A DNA stretch of 64,000 nucleotides from Synchiropus splendidus (GCF_027744825.2 NC_071334.1:8553437-8617436); one strand, 5' to 3'. Numbered from the stretch's first letter, positions 12,226-23,715 are shown. Notes: a model not told the origin generated them from the sequence alone. Translations and numbers: made by a program.

Positions 12226-15160
12226 GTTGTGATGTGTCCGCTCCTCCCTACTGCATGTCTGCTGTGGAGCTTCTTTCAATCTATCATGTAAAGTTTGCAT
12301 CCTGCAGCACATGCACGGGAAAATGCTGTGCAGGCCTTCAAATTAAACACACCATTTAAAGCGCCAGCACTTGACGGAGCACAGAGAGTTTTCCAGGCTC
12401 ATGAAAGTGAGACCGCTGGGGCCATTTTGGAGTCAGGTGCAACGTTTGTTAGTCACCTGAATCTGAAACTTTTGAAAACATCTGGAGTGGAAACTTTCAT
12501 AAACGTCCCACTACGGTATGTAAATATTTCACAGACGCAGCCCGGTCTCCAGAGATTCACCTGTGACGTCTCACATCGAATTCAATGTTTTTCAGTTCTC
12601 CTTTTGACAGAACAGTTGCTGCATTCAGCAATTTCATTGTCAGTCCATGTGAATATACATATATGTTGCAGTTGTTTTAAAGTTGTATTCAAAATATATA
12701 ACTGTTTGATACACCTTTTTTTTTTAAAGTTACTGAATCAGTCAAATGTTGTAGTAAACTAGTAAAACGAATAAAGTCTCCGGCACAAAGGTCCTAACAT
12801 ATTGTATTAAATCACAAATATTGATTCGTGATTCAAACGTGAAAATGACTGAACTAAAGCTACGAGTATGAATGATCTTAATAGGCACTTGGCGAGTTCA
12901 CACACCAGGAAAGTACAAAATAAACAAATCTAATCTTGATAAAGCAGCGGGTGGCACCACCCAGAACATGTTGCGTACAGTTTTGAATTGTCACTTTCGA
13001 CTTTTTGGTGCGAACAGGTTTGTATTTTGTTGTACACAAACACAGACTGGATGTTTTCATAAAGCCAGTAGCCTCTGACTGTATGTTTAAGTTACAGCAG
13101 TGCCAACATCATGTGACCATTGAAAACATTCCTGCTCTCTCACAGACTTTTATGACTTCAGAGGCAAATAAAAAACTGTTGTATTTCCCCACTGTGGGAC
13201 TAATAAATGTTTTCTGATCTATCCTGATCTAATATGCCGAATGTTTTTGCCGTTTTAATGAAGTTATGGACAGTAAAGAAACTGTGGCTTATCGATTCAG
13301 ATCTCGCAGATGATCCTTGCAATCTGCTGTTTCTATACTGTTTTTATTTCCTTCATCCTCTGTATCATTTGACTCTCTGGACGTGGGGGAGTGGAACAGG
13401 TTTTGGGTCTGAGCCGTCTGAAAGGTTATGCGTTTCCCAGTCGCCCCATTTAAAAAAAAAAAAACTAAAAAAAAAGAAACACAAAACCCAAGCTTTTGTG
13501 TAAAACCATCATACTGTTTACAAGTAGGTGTAGGTAGAAAGAGTGGCGGGCAGAGAAGGGAAATGTCAGGGAAATGTCAAAAGCCCTCCAGCTCTGTCCG
13601 TAGTATTACTCCAACTGAGATGTTCTCGCTGGGGAAGTGGGTCTTGTGTGTGGTGACAGCAGTGGGCTGAGGTCAGGCTAGTTGGAGACCTTGAACAAGA
13701 ACGACTGTAATGTGCTGTGAATGAATTACAGAGGAATAAAGGGGAAGTGGGAGAGGGGCATTCATGAATGAGAACCTGAAAGAGCCCTTGACAAAGGACT
13801 CATCCTGAATGGGAAACAGAAATGTGCTGGATGAATCCGTGAGGCATTGATGCAGTTTTGACTGCATCAGGACATCCATGTTTCACAGTGTTTTAAATAT
13901 ACAACGTAAAAACATGATGAGTCCAACAGGCCTAGAACCGAAGGGTTTGAGTCCAAAACTAAACTAAAACAAGAACAAATGGAGAGCAAAAGTCTGGAAA
14001 CACATCATAGGGGGGTTTATCGGGGGTCGGGTTTGAATATCCTTTTATAGGGATGGGCATGTACTGATACCAGGTGTGTATGGACTCATGCGTGGACGGC
14101 CTTTAGATCAATATAAAAATGATGTTTGTGACAGAAAGTGATCACATGCAAAACATTGTGAGGGAGTAGGCATACGCTTCTTTGTGGATGACAGTCCATC
14201 TGCACACACTGCCACGAGTTGAGAGGAAAAATAAGAGAGGGGCACCTTTGAATGCTCAATTCAGATAGTTGCTGGTGTTCTTTTTAAAAAAAAATTCTGG
14301 AAATAAAGTGCTATTGTGTAAATTGCAATTTTAGTGCATTACACTCTGCATCAGTGAGTCAAGCACGAGTATGAGGCTTGTATCCATCTGAAAAGTGTGC
14401 TATCGAACATCCCAAGTGTTATTTTTATTCGCACAATCCAAGTCCGCACACCCATCCAGAGGAGTGAGAATGGTTAGAAATTCACATGTTTTGCTGTCAC
14501 CTCTTGGAATTTGGTGTCGTTCCACCCTAACACACATTTATGTGCTTTGTGTTTCGCAGATTGAACAGCAATCTCCGATCAAACAATAACTTATTCACTT
14601 ATTTATAGATGAACCATGTTGAGCTGCTCCTTTGGCTCCTGTCAAAATCTCATCTCCACTCTCCCAGAGTTGTCAAGCCTGATGTGATCTTGGTCAGAAA
14701 TCCAAAAAAACAACAACAACCACCCGTCGGCACCTCCGTCATGAGGAATTTGAGTTATGGATTTGAATGTATGCTGCTCCTCCTGGGTGTTGAAATTGAT
14801 GACTGAAAGTGTTGACTATTGAAATAAGGCTAGTAATAGTTGGGAAACAGAGCACCGGCGGACAGATGAGCCACGATAGTTCAAGCCCTACGGCTGGATA
14901 TTGGATGGTAATAACGGCTGAACTTAAAGGCACCGTGGTCATGAATGGCTGTGTTGCTCACTGACATCTAAATCCTGTCAGGTCGGACGGTGGCATCACG
15001 GATTTACAGTCAGACACCGACCCGCCTTGGTTGGAAATCACAGGAAGAATCGACAGGCTGGTGTTAACGTCAGGACCGACAGTGAAGGAGTCGCGGTGAT
15101 AAAAATGATTTCATATTCAGCCCACTGGAGGCACGAGGCGCCAGCGAGGAATCGCTGTCT
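12226..15160. other. No gene seen
   Basis: The longest frame (155 codons at 12295-12762) has no recognisable domain and drifts into AT-rich sequence. A-rich tracts lie at 13450-13480. The rest is unique sequence with scattered short frames. Confidence 0.5.
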
Positions 15161-15164
15161 TCAC

Positions 15165-15390
15165 TCTTTTGATTTGCTTATTTGTGGGGTGCTAATTTAT
15201 GGCTAAATCAATTGTCCATTAAGCTTCTCTCACATAAAGAAGTTGCCAGCAATACTGTTGTGCTTCGGACGCATTAGCATGCCACGTCCCGCTCCGTTGT
15301 TAATGGGCTGCGGCTCCGTTCCAGCTTTTATTACGAGCCATGCATCTGCGGATTTCCCTTTTTATTGTGAAACAGAGACACGGCTAATAG
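15165..15390. promoter_or_regulatory. Candidate conserved non-coding element
   Basis: Contains GCTAATTTATGGC, TAAATCAATTGTCCATTAAG, CGCATTAGCATGCC and CTTTTATTACGAGCC. These are homeodomain, POU and SOX/HMG-like words in a repeat-free block with unusually even base composition. It is one of the better enhancer candidates here, but conservation is unproven. Confidence 0.28.
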
Positions 15391-15990
15391 AATTCATGAG
15401 GTGGCCACTTTGATGGGACGGTTTCTGCTTTTGCACGGTTGACGTCCCCTTCACATGACAGCCCCAGTCGTGTGGCGCAACTGGTCATTACCGTCCAGAT
15501 AACGCTGCACAGACAAGGAAAAGGCTTCCTGGACTGAAAGGAAGAAGTGGTGGTCATGGTCCCGGCCACTTTGGTTTCCTCCTGTATGTCCCTTCCTCAC
15601 CGCCTAAGTGATTTTCCTTCACTTCTCTTCATCTGTCAGCAAAATAACTAGAAAAATTTGGGACCTGTTATGATGTGATTCTCAGGAACAGATGATGGTT
15701 CCTTGGGAATCACTAGGTGGCAGTTTTCATGGGGACTTTAGCAGCCAATGTTGATGTGTAGTCCGGCCAGCGGGTTATACACTTCTCAGGGCGTCAAGTC
15801 GGGGGCAGAATTAGTGGGATACGAGTTTCGGTTTATTCCACATCAGCATAACATCGTCTCATCGCCTGGCGTCGCTTGGCATCCAATTGTTCAAAGTACA
15901 AACACATGCCAAATTATTCTACAACAGACGCAGCCTTCAGTGTTCCATGTTGACGCAAGTGTTTCTCTTCCGATGGCAATTCCTAAGGTT
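15391..15990. other. No gene seen
   Basis: Unique sequence. CACTAGGTGGCAG at 15711-15723 resembles a lone CTCF-like core or a family A remnant, but no flanking arms are recognisable. Confidence 0.45.
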
Positions 15991-16057
15991 CAAAAAGGTG
16001 AGTCAGATGGATGGGCATCAAAAACCATTTCTTATTTAGACACAATTCTTGGGAATT
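15991..16057 (+). repeat. Direct repeat, left copy
   Basis: CAAAAAGGTGAGTCAGATGG and the following ~50 bp recur at 16405-16477 with high identity. The two copies bracket the family C insertion, with an offset of 414 bp. Confidence 0.8.
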
Positions 16058-16404
16058 CTCAGTTTTAATACAGTACACTAGCCACGTATGGTGGCAGTAG
16101 TGTGTCACCGAATCGACTTAACAGCTGCAAATCTGTGACAGTTAACAACTGCTGTATGCAGACGTTCTTGAAAAGAGAAAAAAAGGATACGGAAAGTGAT
16201 GCTGCCCCCCCGACGGTAAACACTGTTGAAAGCACCTGTTGAAGCAGTTTTATGCCGATATTTTCATTTACACTTTACTTATATCTTCTTTGGAGTTTCA
16301 ATAAAATATATAATTTCTATTTTAGACATATCTTTATACATGGATTTGTTGTATTTATTTTATTCAGTTTTTGTATTTCTTTTCATTTTTGAACAATTGA
16401 TGAA
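16058..16404 (+). mobile_element. Family C repeat, copy 1 (truncated)
   Basis: CTCAGTTTTAATACA...CACTAGCCACGTATGGTGGC, then GTTCTTGAAAAGAGAAAAAA and AAGCACCTGTTGAAGCAG, match the copies at 26838-27308 (reverse) and 57325-57842. The copy ends at TTTTTGAACAATTGATGAA, where the sequence meets the second direct-repeat copy. It lacks the GGGCC-rich head of the other two copies. Confidence 0.7.
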
Positions 16405-16477
16405 CAAAAAGGTGAGTCAGATGGATGGGCATCAAGAACCATTTCCTATTCAGAACCAGGTCAGATTCTCGGGAATT
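16405..16477 (+). repeat. Direct repeat, right copy
   Basis: Second copy of the ~70-bp sequence at 15991-16057, with a few substitutions and a small indel (GAACCAGGTCAG for GACACA). The 178-codon frame at 16226-16762 spans this and family C, and I do not treat it as a gene. Confidence 0.8.
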
Positions 16478-16479
16478 GT

Positions 16480-18385
16480 TAAGAAATGTTATTTAGCTTC
16501 GTCTTATTGGTTCCTGACTATGAAGTCCGACTCAAATTGTTGCCGCCAAACATTCACGGGACAGCTTATCACAGTTACGGATGGTAACGCATTCATGAGA
16601 CTTTTGCAGAGGCGATGTGACTTTAAGACGGCCGAACCCCTTCGACATCCTGGTACAATGTTGAAAGAGTGTGCTTCATCAGTGACAGTGGACAACCCTG
16701 AGCTAACAAGTACGTTGACAGTTAGCATGGTGCTAACTGTTGTCGTTGTCAGAGGAAATTGATTTGTGTATAATTCAGTACTTATTGCATGAACATATAT
16801 AGTCCGTAATGACTTAATAATAATAATTGTTTGTGCTACTGATGGAGAAGTACATTACAGACGGAGGCGGAGGATGGGTGGACAGGAAGTGTGTGAGATT
16901 GAGATTGTGAAAGAACGGCAGCAAGAAGACAGAGATCCAGTAAACAGGATGCTATGACTCATGAGGACCATCCAAAGGTAACAAGGAAGAGTTTTTAATG
17001 CATTTTTTTTTTAATGCGTTCGTGTCAACAGCACATTTTCCTCATGTCCTGTTAGGAGGTTCGGAGTAACGCGTCATAAATGGAAGTCTGACTCCTGCAT
17101 GGCCTGGGAACGAAAAGGCGCATGTGTTGATATGGGACGCCATAAGAGGGAGAATGCTTCGACTCCATCTAGATCCACTTGTATGGCTTCCACTATCGGA
17201 GCTCACACGCTGTCCTTCGTTCAGAACTAGCAAAGCAACCAAGAACATAAAACACAAATCTCAAGTCGACTTTCCTGTACTGGCAAATGTGCTGTTGTAC
17301 ATCCGACCTTTTTTAAGGTTGCGCCTGGTGACATCACTTGTGTGACATAGTCCAGGAATTTTTGCTGTCACTACTTTGTCCCAAGTTTGATTCCTGGTTA
17401 GAGAATTCTGCAGTGCTATTTTCCCAATTTTCCCAATTATTTGCCCGAATGAACCTTTGAGCTCTCCAGCTTTTACTGGTCACAATTTTGTCAGAAAAAT
17501 TGGAAATCATTTTGGGGGGGGCTTTCGTTTCACTTGTCTTAAGCTCTGACATAACTGTTGCTCTGCTCCCACTAAAAGCTTCTACTGTACATTTGGACTA
17601 CGGGAAACACTATCATGAACAAGATGAGTCAAAGGCTCAACACCGTCCGGAAGTGCGAACGTATGCTTGGCGACGTGTTCAGGAGCGGTTATCATCAGCC
17701 ATATTTTAGCATCCAGCCGTCAGCTGTGTTTACACTCAGGTGGGGATGGATTTAGCTGGAAAATGTGCGCATTGTTGAATGCTTCTGTGCCCATAAAGTG
17801 AAAGTACAGACAACCTTCAGAGTATCTGGGAGCCTTTTTCATATTCATTAGATTTATAGCCAAGAACGCCGTTGTGGAGCGTATTAAAAGGACATACTTT
17901 ACAAATTTCACTCACAGCTCTCTCTTCATATTTGAGAGAGAATGTTTGAATTCATTTGTCTAATGTTTTCTGTTGCTTAAACACACAGCGACTGGTTACC
18001 CGCACCACTTAAGCCTTTTATTCTGCAGTAGCAGCCAATATCCTGCTAAATGGTATTTATTCAGCTTCTCCAATTTCCAAATTAAACAGCACAACAGAGG
18101 TTTGTTTTAAGAAACTGCTTTCTTCATTGTCTTTTGCATTAATTATCTGAGCAGACTCTGGTTTGAAATGGTCCAGTGAAGAGGTGGAAAAAGCAGTGAG
18201 ACAGCGCAGGAGGCCGAGGAAGGGAAGGCACGACACGCCATTACATAGAGCAACTGCCCTCATGAATCACACTGGAAATACAGAAATACAACCAGTCATA
18301 AAGTTTTATTATTAGTGACAAGCACAGGAAAAGTACAGGAGAGGATGTGGAAGACAGTGAGGTTCTAAGTGTGAAGAGTGAAATC
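16480..18385. other. No gene seen
   Basis: Unique and AT-rich sequence with short overlapping frames on both strands. A T-run lies near 17004 and a G-run near 17513. There is no recognisable repeat end and no coding pattern. Confidence 0.5.
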
Positions 18386-18387
18386 TG

Positions 18388-18577
18388 GTGATGGGCTGAT
18401 GAGGCTTCATGAAACAATGCCCTCATTTTCAAAGGCCACTAGATGGCACTCCTTGCTCTGTAACTATTGGTTTTGAACCTTTATTTTATCCAGATCTCAC
18501 CTCCTGTCTGAACTGACAGCGCCACCTACTGAGCTCTGAAAATAAGGACAAAAAGCACTTCATGAAGCTTCACACAA
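18388..18577 (-). mobile_element. Family A MITE, copy 7
   Basis: The left end GTGATGGGCTGATGAGG is intact and leads into CTTCATGAAACAATG. The left core CCACTAGATGGCAC at 18436-18449 is a full CTCF consensus match. The right core reads TCAGTAGGTGGCGC on the minus strand. Both arms are present. Confidence 0.9.
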
Positions 18578-18579
18578 TG

Positions 18580-19230
18580 CAGATTGCACTGTTGTTATGG
18601 TGTCGTCTTTCAGAAGTTCTGCTTTTATTGGTGAGGTTTTCCCTCACAAATGAGTGTTCTTCTTCTTTCTCTCCCACTGTACCCGGATGTACCTCAATAG
18701 TTTCACTTTGTTCACAGTTCGCAGCCTTGTTGAGCACAGAAACATAGAGCTGACCTCCCAGGATGTTTGGCAGACAGAAAAGTTGCGAGGAGCTCTGCAA
18801 GGCTCGTCTGAAAACCTTTAGCAAACTTGAAATGATGATCATATGAAGGACAGTCTGAGCATCCTCAATCAGAACTGCAGAAGAACCAGATGGCATTGAC
18901 CCCTTCTTTATTGAAGTCTTGCTCAAATAAATACATAAAAAAGCAGGAGCCTGAAACAAAAAAAAATACAGTCTGAGAGCAGTTTTCATTAGCAGTGCAC
19001 AGAAGAAGCGTCTGGAAGCAGCATCTTTATTTTCAGAGATAAGTTTGAGACATATTTCCCTCCACCAACTGAGTCTGTGTAATTTATTAGCACATTTTTT
19101 CAAGGTTTTGTCAATCTGTAGAGAAATACAAGAAAGCTGTGATCACCTTATTCAGTTACTGCTGCACCCAATAGGAACACCATTTAAGTAACACATATTT
19201 GGGTGGTATTCTGTGGCTGAAGCAACTACT
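18580..19230. other. No gene seen
   Basis: A 177-codon minus-strand frame at 18570-19103 overlaps the end of family A copy 7 and contains A-rich tracts. It has no recognisable domain, so I do not call it a gene. Confidence 0.45.
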
Positions 19231-19232
19231 GT

Positions 19233-19380
19233 TGTCACGAACAGTTCTGTTGATTATTTTCAGTCGGTGGCGCTATTGGTTTAGAAATGAGGTGAGGTTT
19301 CCTTCAAATACCTGCTCAAAACTACTGGTTATTGAGTTGAGAGTGACACTGTTTCATGATGCTTCACCAGCCCGTCACTA
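19233..19380 (+). mobile_element. Family A MITE, copy 8 (left arm eroded)
   Basis: GTCGGTGGCGCTATTGG, then TTTAGAAATGAGGTGAGG, and a right end CACTGTTTCATGATGCTTC...CAGCCCGTCACTA. The left terminal arm is largely unrecognisable and the right core is lost. Confidence 0.75.
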
Positions 19381-19609
19381 GTGTCCACTGTAGATGCTTC
19401 AACGGAAAGAGAAATTGAAGGCATATTTTCTGTCACAAATTGACATTTTGTGCTAAATCTTTGTGTTATCTTGACGAAGAACGAAGAGTGTGTCTAATGT
19501 TTCCACAGAAATCAGGTACTGAAGGTTGGTCTGGAAGGAAATAGAGCAAAAGTAACAGTGAGATCGGGTCAGTTCACATCTCTGTCTTCCTGGGATAGAG
19601 AGCACTTTG

Positions 19610-19855
19610 TCCCGTTCAGGGCTGCGGGGAGAGCTGGGGCCCATCCCAGCAGTCGCCAGTACATCGCAGTCCACACACACCGAGGGGCCATTTTACAGTG
19701 TCACATTAACCTATTGAGCATGTCCTTGGGAGGAAAACTGAGTAACCGGAGCAAACCCTCACACGCACGAGGAGAACATGCAAACTCCATGGATTCGAAC
19801 CCTGAACCTTTTTTCTGAGATGCAGCAGTGCTAACCATTGCCACTGCAAAGTATC
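19610..19855. repeat. Common fish interspersed repeat (GGAGAACATGCAAACTCC type)
   Basis: GAGCTGGGGCCCATCCCAGC, CGCCAGTACATCGCAG, GAGAACATGCAAACTCCATG, GATTCGAACCCTGAACCTT and CAGTGCTAACCATTGCCAC appear in the order usual for this widespread vertebrate repeat. I recognise the sequence but am not certain of its class, so I leave that open. It is diverged, with small deletions. A 75-codon minus-strand frame crosses it and is not a gene. Confidence 0.75.
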
Positions 19856-20059
19856 CAATATTCTTAGAATATTATTTTTGGCATTTGCTCTGCGAAATAT
19901 TGGAAAAACACACAGGGGAGGGATATTTGTGTAACAACTTAAGGTGTACACACAAGTGAACAAACACTCCCTTCAGCGCTCACTCAGTATGTCAGCATCT
20001 ATCATCGGATGAGTGCCGGCGAAGATGCTATCGCTGCAGAGACAGAGCTGTTCCCAGGT

Positions 20060-20265
20060 ATGATGCTAGATTCTGCGAAATAAGATAAGGTGAGAGGATT
20101 TTGAGTCCAGTGGAATTGATGGATGGCTGTTTGAGTGGCTCCTGATCCTTACATTTTCAGCACTTTTCACGGGTGATGAGGCTCCGGTGATAAATGAAAG
20201 AAAGGCCGCGCAGCCCTGCTCCTGTTTAATATTGCTGATCTGGTGCTGGCTGGCGGAGGTCGGGG
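20060..20265. promoter_or_regulatory. Candidate conserved non-coding element
   Basis: Repeat-free sequence with GGAATTGATGGATGGC, GGTGATAAATGAAAG and TTTAATATTGCTGATC. Flanking DNA is lower in complexity. This is a weak candidate. Confidence 0.18.
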
Positions 20266-20632
20266 GACGACCTGTGTAACCTTTCATATCAGCAGGTGTC
20301 GGGTGACAAGCTTGAAAACATCAACTGTTATTTATCCGGCTGCAGCAGGATGTCATGGTGCAGTGACTATCAACCTTGTGTCACTGAGGTCCAAAGTCTG
20401 CAGGTTTTCAACCCCCTAATGTGCCGCTTGTTTACCGGCGCTCGCTGACATTGAATCATTCCATGTTGAATGTCAACCCTGAACCAAGCTGTGGGAGAGG
20501 TACTCAGTACGTTGGTGCTGTTTGTGGACATTTCACAAACAATAGGTGTAAAATGATTTGCGATGATGAAGGTTAGGAGTCTAGAATTTGGACCAGTCCT
20601 CAGATATTTTGGTGGGTGAGAATGAGTCCAGT

Positions 20633-20696
20633 AGATGAATATTTCTAAACTGAGAGCGCCACCAACTGAGCTCAGCCCATCACTTGGTGAGGATAT
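20633..20696 (-). mobile_element. Family A MITE, copy 9 (fragment)
   Basis: Only TTTCTAAACTGAGAGCGCCACC...GAGCTC, joined to the terminal AGCCCATCAC, remains. The arm between core and end has been deleted. Copy 10 starts about 60 bp later in the same orientation. Confidence 0.65.
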
Positions 20697-20756
20697 TGAG
20701 GTGATCTGGTACAAATACACTTGAGACACCTTGTAAGAGAGACAGAAGACAGAAAC

Positions 20757-20947
20757 TAGTGATCGGTGAATGAGGCTTCATGAAGCATCGTCCTTATTCT
20801 CCACCAGATGTCACTTCCTGGTCTGAAATCACTGGTGTTGAACAGCTATCTGAATGAAACTGCACATCATTTCTAAGCCGTGAGCGCCACCTACTGAAGT
20901 ATGAAAGTCATGACACTGTTTCATGAAGCCTAATCGAGCCATCACTA
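20757..20947 (-). mobile_element. Family A MITE, copy 10 with target-site duplication
   Basis: Full length, running from TAGTGATCGG to CCATCACTA. The flanks are ACAGAAAC (20749-20756) and GCAGAAAC (20948-20955), a 7-of-8 direct repeat as expected for hAT insertion. The right core reads TCAGTAGGTGGCGC on the minus strand. The left core is decayed. Confidence 0.9.
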
Positions 20948-21223
20948 GCAGAAACAATTATCGAAGCCTTGCTATGGGAGTGTTGGATTGGCCTTCTGTC
21001 CGCAGAAAACCTTGCTGTTGGTCCACACGTCTCCAATATCATTATAATTTATGTCATCATGCTTGCATTGTTGTTCTCCTGTGGTTACCATACAGAGCAC
21101 AAGCTCTAAAGTGAATGTGCTAATCCTGCTTCTTTCATGAGCTTCACAACACTTAAACAACTGCCAATATATTCTTGCTCTTAGAGCTTCAAACATCGAC
21201 TATTTTCAAGTGAACTTTGCCCA

Positions 21224-21294
21224 TATCTATCTATCTATCTATCTATCTATCTAGCTATCTATCTATATATATATATATATATAGATAGATATCT

Positions 21295-21325
<31 letters not shown>

Positions 21326-21346
21326 TATATAGATAGATAGATATAT
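21224..21346. repeat. Compound (TATC)n/(TA)n/(ATCTAT)n microsatellite
   Basis: A TATC tetranucleotide run passes into TA and then alternating ATCTAT and TA blocks with GATA units. It can fold back on itself because TATC and GATA runs lie at opposite ends. Confidence 0.95.
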
Positions 21347-21505
21347 AGAAATAACTGCAGTGCATTTTGCAGTAAGACATGTGCGCGTTAAACAGACCAA
21401 ATCAGTGTTCAGTTTGGCCTTGGTCTTCGTCTAGCTGCCCTCACTGGTTCTGTTCTTGACTGTGTCTCTCAAAGTCTCTGTATGGCTTGGTCTTTGGCTG
21501 TGTAA

Positions 21506-22192
21506 CATTTCTCACCCTAACACTCGTTTTTGACCCCAACAGTTGGTTTAGTGCGTTCACGTGTCAGTGTAGTGTGTCCCAATGCTCCTAAAACCGAGGG
21601 CACTCGCCGTTCACCACTTGAGATGGTCCCTTCAAACCGAGGGAGCTCCGGAGCTGACTTGAAACAGTGGGAATAAGAAGTGTGGAGAGATTTCCAGGAT
21701 ACCAAAGTACTTTATTTCAACACAACGTTGGACAGGACAACAGGGACATTTTAGTGAGGAGGACTACTCTTCCCTTTGTTGACTTTCTCTGGTATCACAT
21801 GTTAGCAACCAAAATGGTCTACCGTGTCCGATAACATGAACAATACAACATATCTATCAATACAACAGATCTATCAGCGCAACATAGCGGCGAAGCCGAT
21901 TTCGGCTCCGCCCATTTCTTCTCTGTTGGTTCACTAAACCAAGTGCGATTATTAGCACCGATGCAAGAGGTTGCAAAAATGTTGGAGCTGGCATTTCCAA
22001 AACGGCTCCGGCGCTCGATAAGCAGGAAACACAGCCAATATAGCCAATAGCCAATGACACGTTGTCTTTAAGTGTGATATCGTGAAGTGTTGTCCCAATT
22101 CTTAGGGACGTCAACCTCTTCACTTGGTGGTCAGAGGGCACTTCATAGTGGAGGCCACTCAAAACCAAGTGCTCGTGTTAGGGTGAGACATG
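21506..22192. mobile_element. Inverted-repeat DNA transposon, non-autonomous
   Basis: The left end CATTTCTCACCCTAACAC (21506-21523) is matched in inverted form at 22175-22192, with one difference. Subterminal sequence includes GTGTGTCCCAATGCTCC at the left and CCCAATTCTTAGGG at the right. Both resemble the GTCCCAATTC-rich ends of fish cut-and-paste transposons. Inside are only short frames and a GCCGATTTCGGC palindrome at 21896-21907. No transposase is seen. Confidence 0.65.
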
Positions 22193-22194
22193 GG

Positions 22195-23110
22195 ACACAG
22201 CCTTAGCCTTGACTCTCTCTTGAGTTAGGTGTTCTGGACTACAACACTAGCTTCTGGGAGGGGTGGTGTTCTCTATGGCCGACCAGGATATGAGGCGAGG
22301 TTAGCACAGGTGTAACTCTTGCCCAGTTCTTAAAAAGATAATAAACAAATACATTAAAGCACCAAATACATTTCTATCACATGGTCCTGGTGCCAGATAG
22401 TGTGTGTGCTCTCAATGAAATATCACAGCATTCTGTCCTTGTATGTTGCGGTGGAGCTCGGGATGCTGCCAGGGACATCACAACTCACACAACAGGATGC
22501 GACTGCTCTCATTATTCCGACTGTGAATTCCGACAAGTGCGCTGTATGAGGAACAATGCTGGGTCCCTTGTCACTGCGGAATCCTCGACATGCTGGGAAC
22601 AAAGAACACCACAAGGCCACACCGAGGTCCGATGATCACCTTGACCGTCACTGGAACTCTGGAAAAAAAGTGTTTCACTCGAGCTGCTTTTATTCAGTTA
22701 ATCTCAACGTGATTAGACCTAAGGAGAAATAACACAGTTATGGGTGTAAAGAAAACCTTTTAAAGCTTGATGGGATGCTCACACTTCTTTGGCGCCACCA
22801 CTCAGTTTGTGCTGGGCTTCATGTCATTGTTACTAACGGTGAGGGGAGAGGAAGACAGAAGATTTGTGACTGACCTTGACAAGTCACTGCCTGATGTGGT
22901 CCGGCGTAAATTCTCTTCTGGAACGGGAAGTTAGAAACACATGTGCAAGTTCTACCGACTCATGTTTACTGGTGAGCACAGGCGCTGATGGTTTTATTGT
23001 GCAAGTTATAAAATATAGTTTCTTTAAGTATTATTCAAATACACTACATTTAACATTCCTATCTGGAAACTGTACATTTCTATCTATCTGTTTAATGCAG
23101 AATTATTGAA
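22195..23110. other. No gene seen
   Basis: Unique sequence with short frames. GGCGCCACCACTCAG near 22791-22805 resembles a family A core without arms. Confidence 0.45.
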
Positions 23111-23199
23111 TAAATGATCATTTCAAGCTCCTTTAATACATTTGTCCTGCGCAATGCATTGCTTCCGATACATTACGAGTGTATGGGAATCATTTCTCC

Positions 23200-23275
23200 T
23201 TCTATTAGATTTACATAGATTTAAAAAGGAGCAGGAGTAAGCTCTTCTGCCCCTTTTTTACACTTGCGCTGAACA
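23200..23275. repeat. Imperfect hairpin repeat fragment
   Basis: TAAAAAGGAGCAGGAGTAAG is followed by CTCTTCTGCCCCTTTTTTA and forms an imperfect stem. Similar AAAAGGAGTAGGAGAAG words are common in fish repeats. Identity to a named family is not established. Confidence 0.35.
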
Positions 23276-23439
23276 AGGTTTATGCAGCAACGGACCAGAT
23301 CAGGCAGCAAAAGACTCGACTGTGACAACGTGACAACATCAATACGCGTCACAGTGAACACTCGCACATGTGTGTAGTTATCTTCGGGTTCACATCAGGT
23401 TCGGTCTAAGTTGAGCAGGACATGTGCTTACCAGTACAC

Positions 23440-23715
23440 CTAACATCCGACTTATGACCTGCTCGACTTACGTCCACCCGTACTTACGACCACGGCCAGC
23501 AGATGCTTAATTTTTAAAAATTCAATGTCTGGCACCGCAGCACGTAGCAGCCCGGGATCACGTACGACAGTTACGGCAGCACAGTATCCCAGCATCTCAC
23601 TCGCACACAACCATGTACCACTACAGTAGTAGCTATAACCCTCGCGACGGCTATTTTGAATGGAATTCGACTTACGACCAATCTCACTTACGACCGGATG
23701 GTCGGAACCGATGGT
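23440..23715. repeat. ACTTACGACC-rich repeat, copy 1
   Basis: CGACTTATGACCTGCTCGAC, CTTACGTCCACCCGTACTTA and CGACTTACGACCAATC lead into GGATGGTCGGAACCGAT. The same blocks recur at 42390-42490. The inside (23530-23640) is not shared. The class is unknown. Confidence 0.6.

Noticed and set aside
15711..15723. Lone CTCF-like core CACTAGGTGGCAG
   Set aside because: Not called a family A copy because no terminal arms or spacer are recognisable on either side.
16226..16762. 178-codon plus-strand open frame
   Set aside because: Made from the AT-rich tail of family C and the second copy of a direct repeat; hydrophobic residues reflect T-richness.
18570..19103. 177-codon minus-strand open frame
   Set aside because: It begins near A-rich tracts and runs into family A copy 7. 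Composition is not protein-like and no motif is seen.
19785..19815. GATTCGAACCC word resembling a tRNA T-arm
   Set aside because: It lies in the well-known interspersed repeat and no cloverleaf can be drawn around it.
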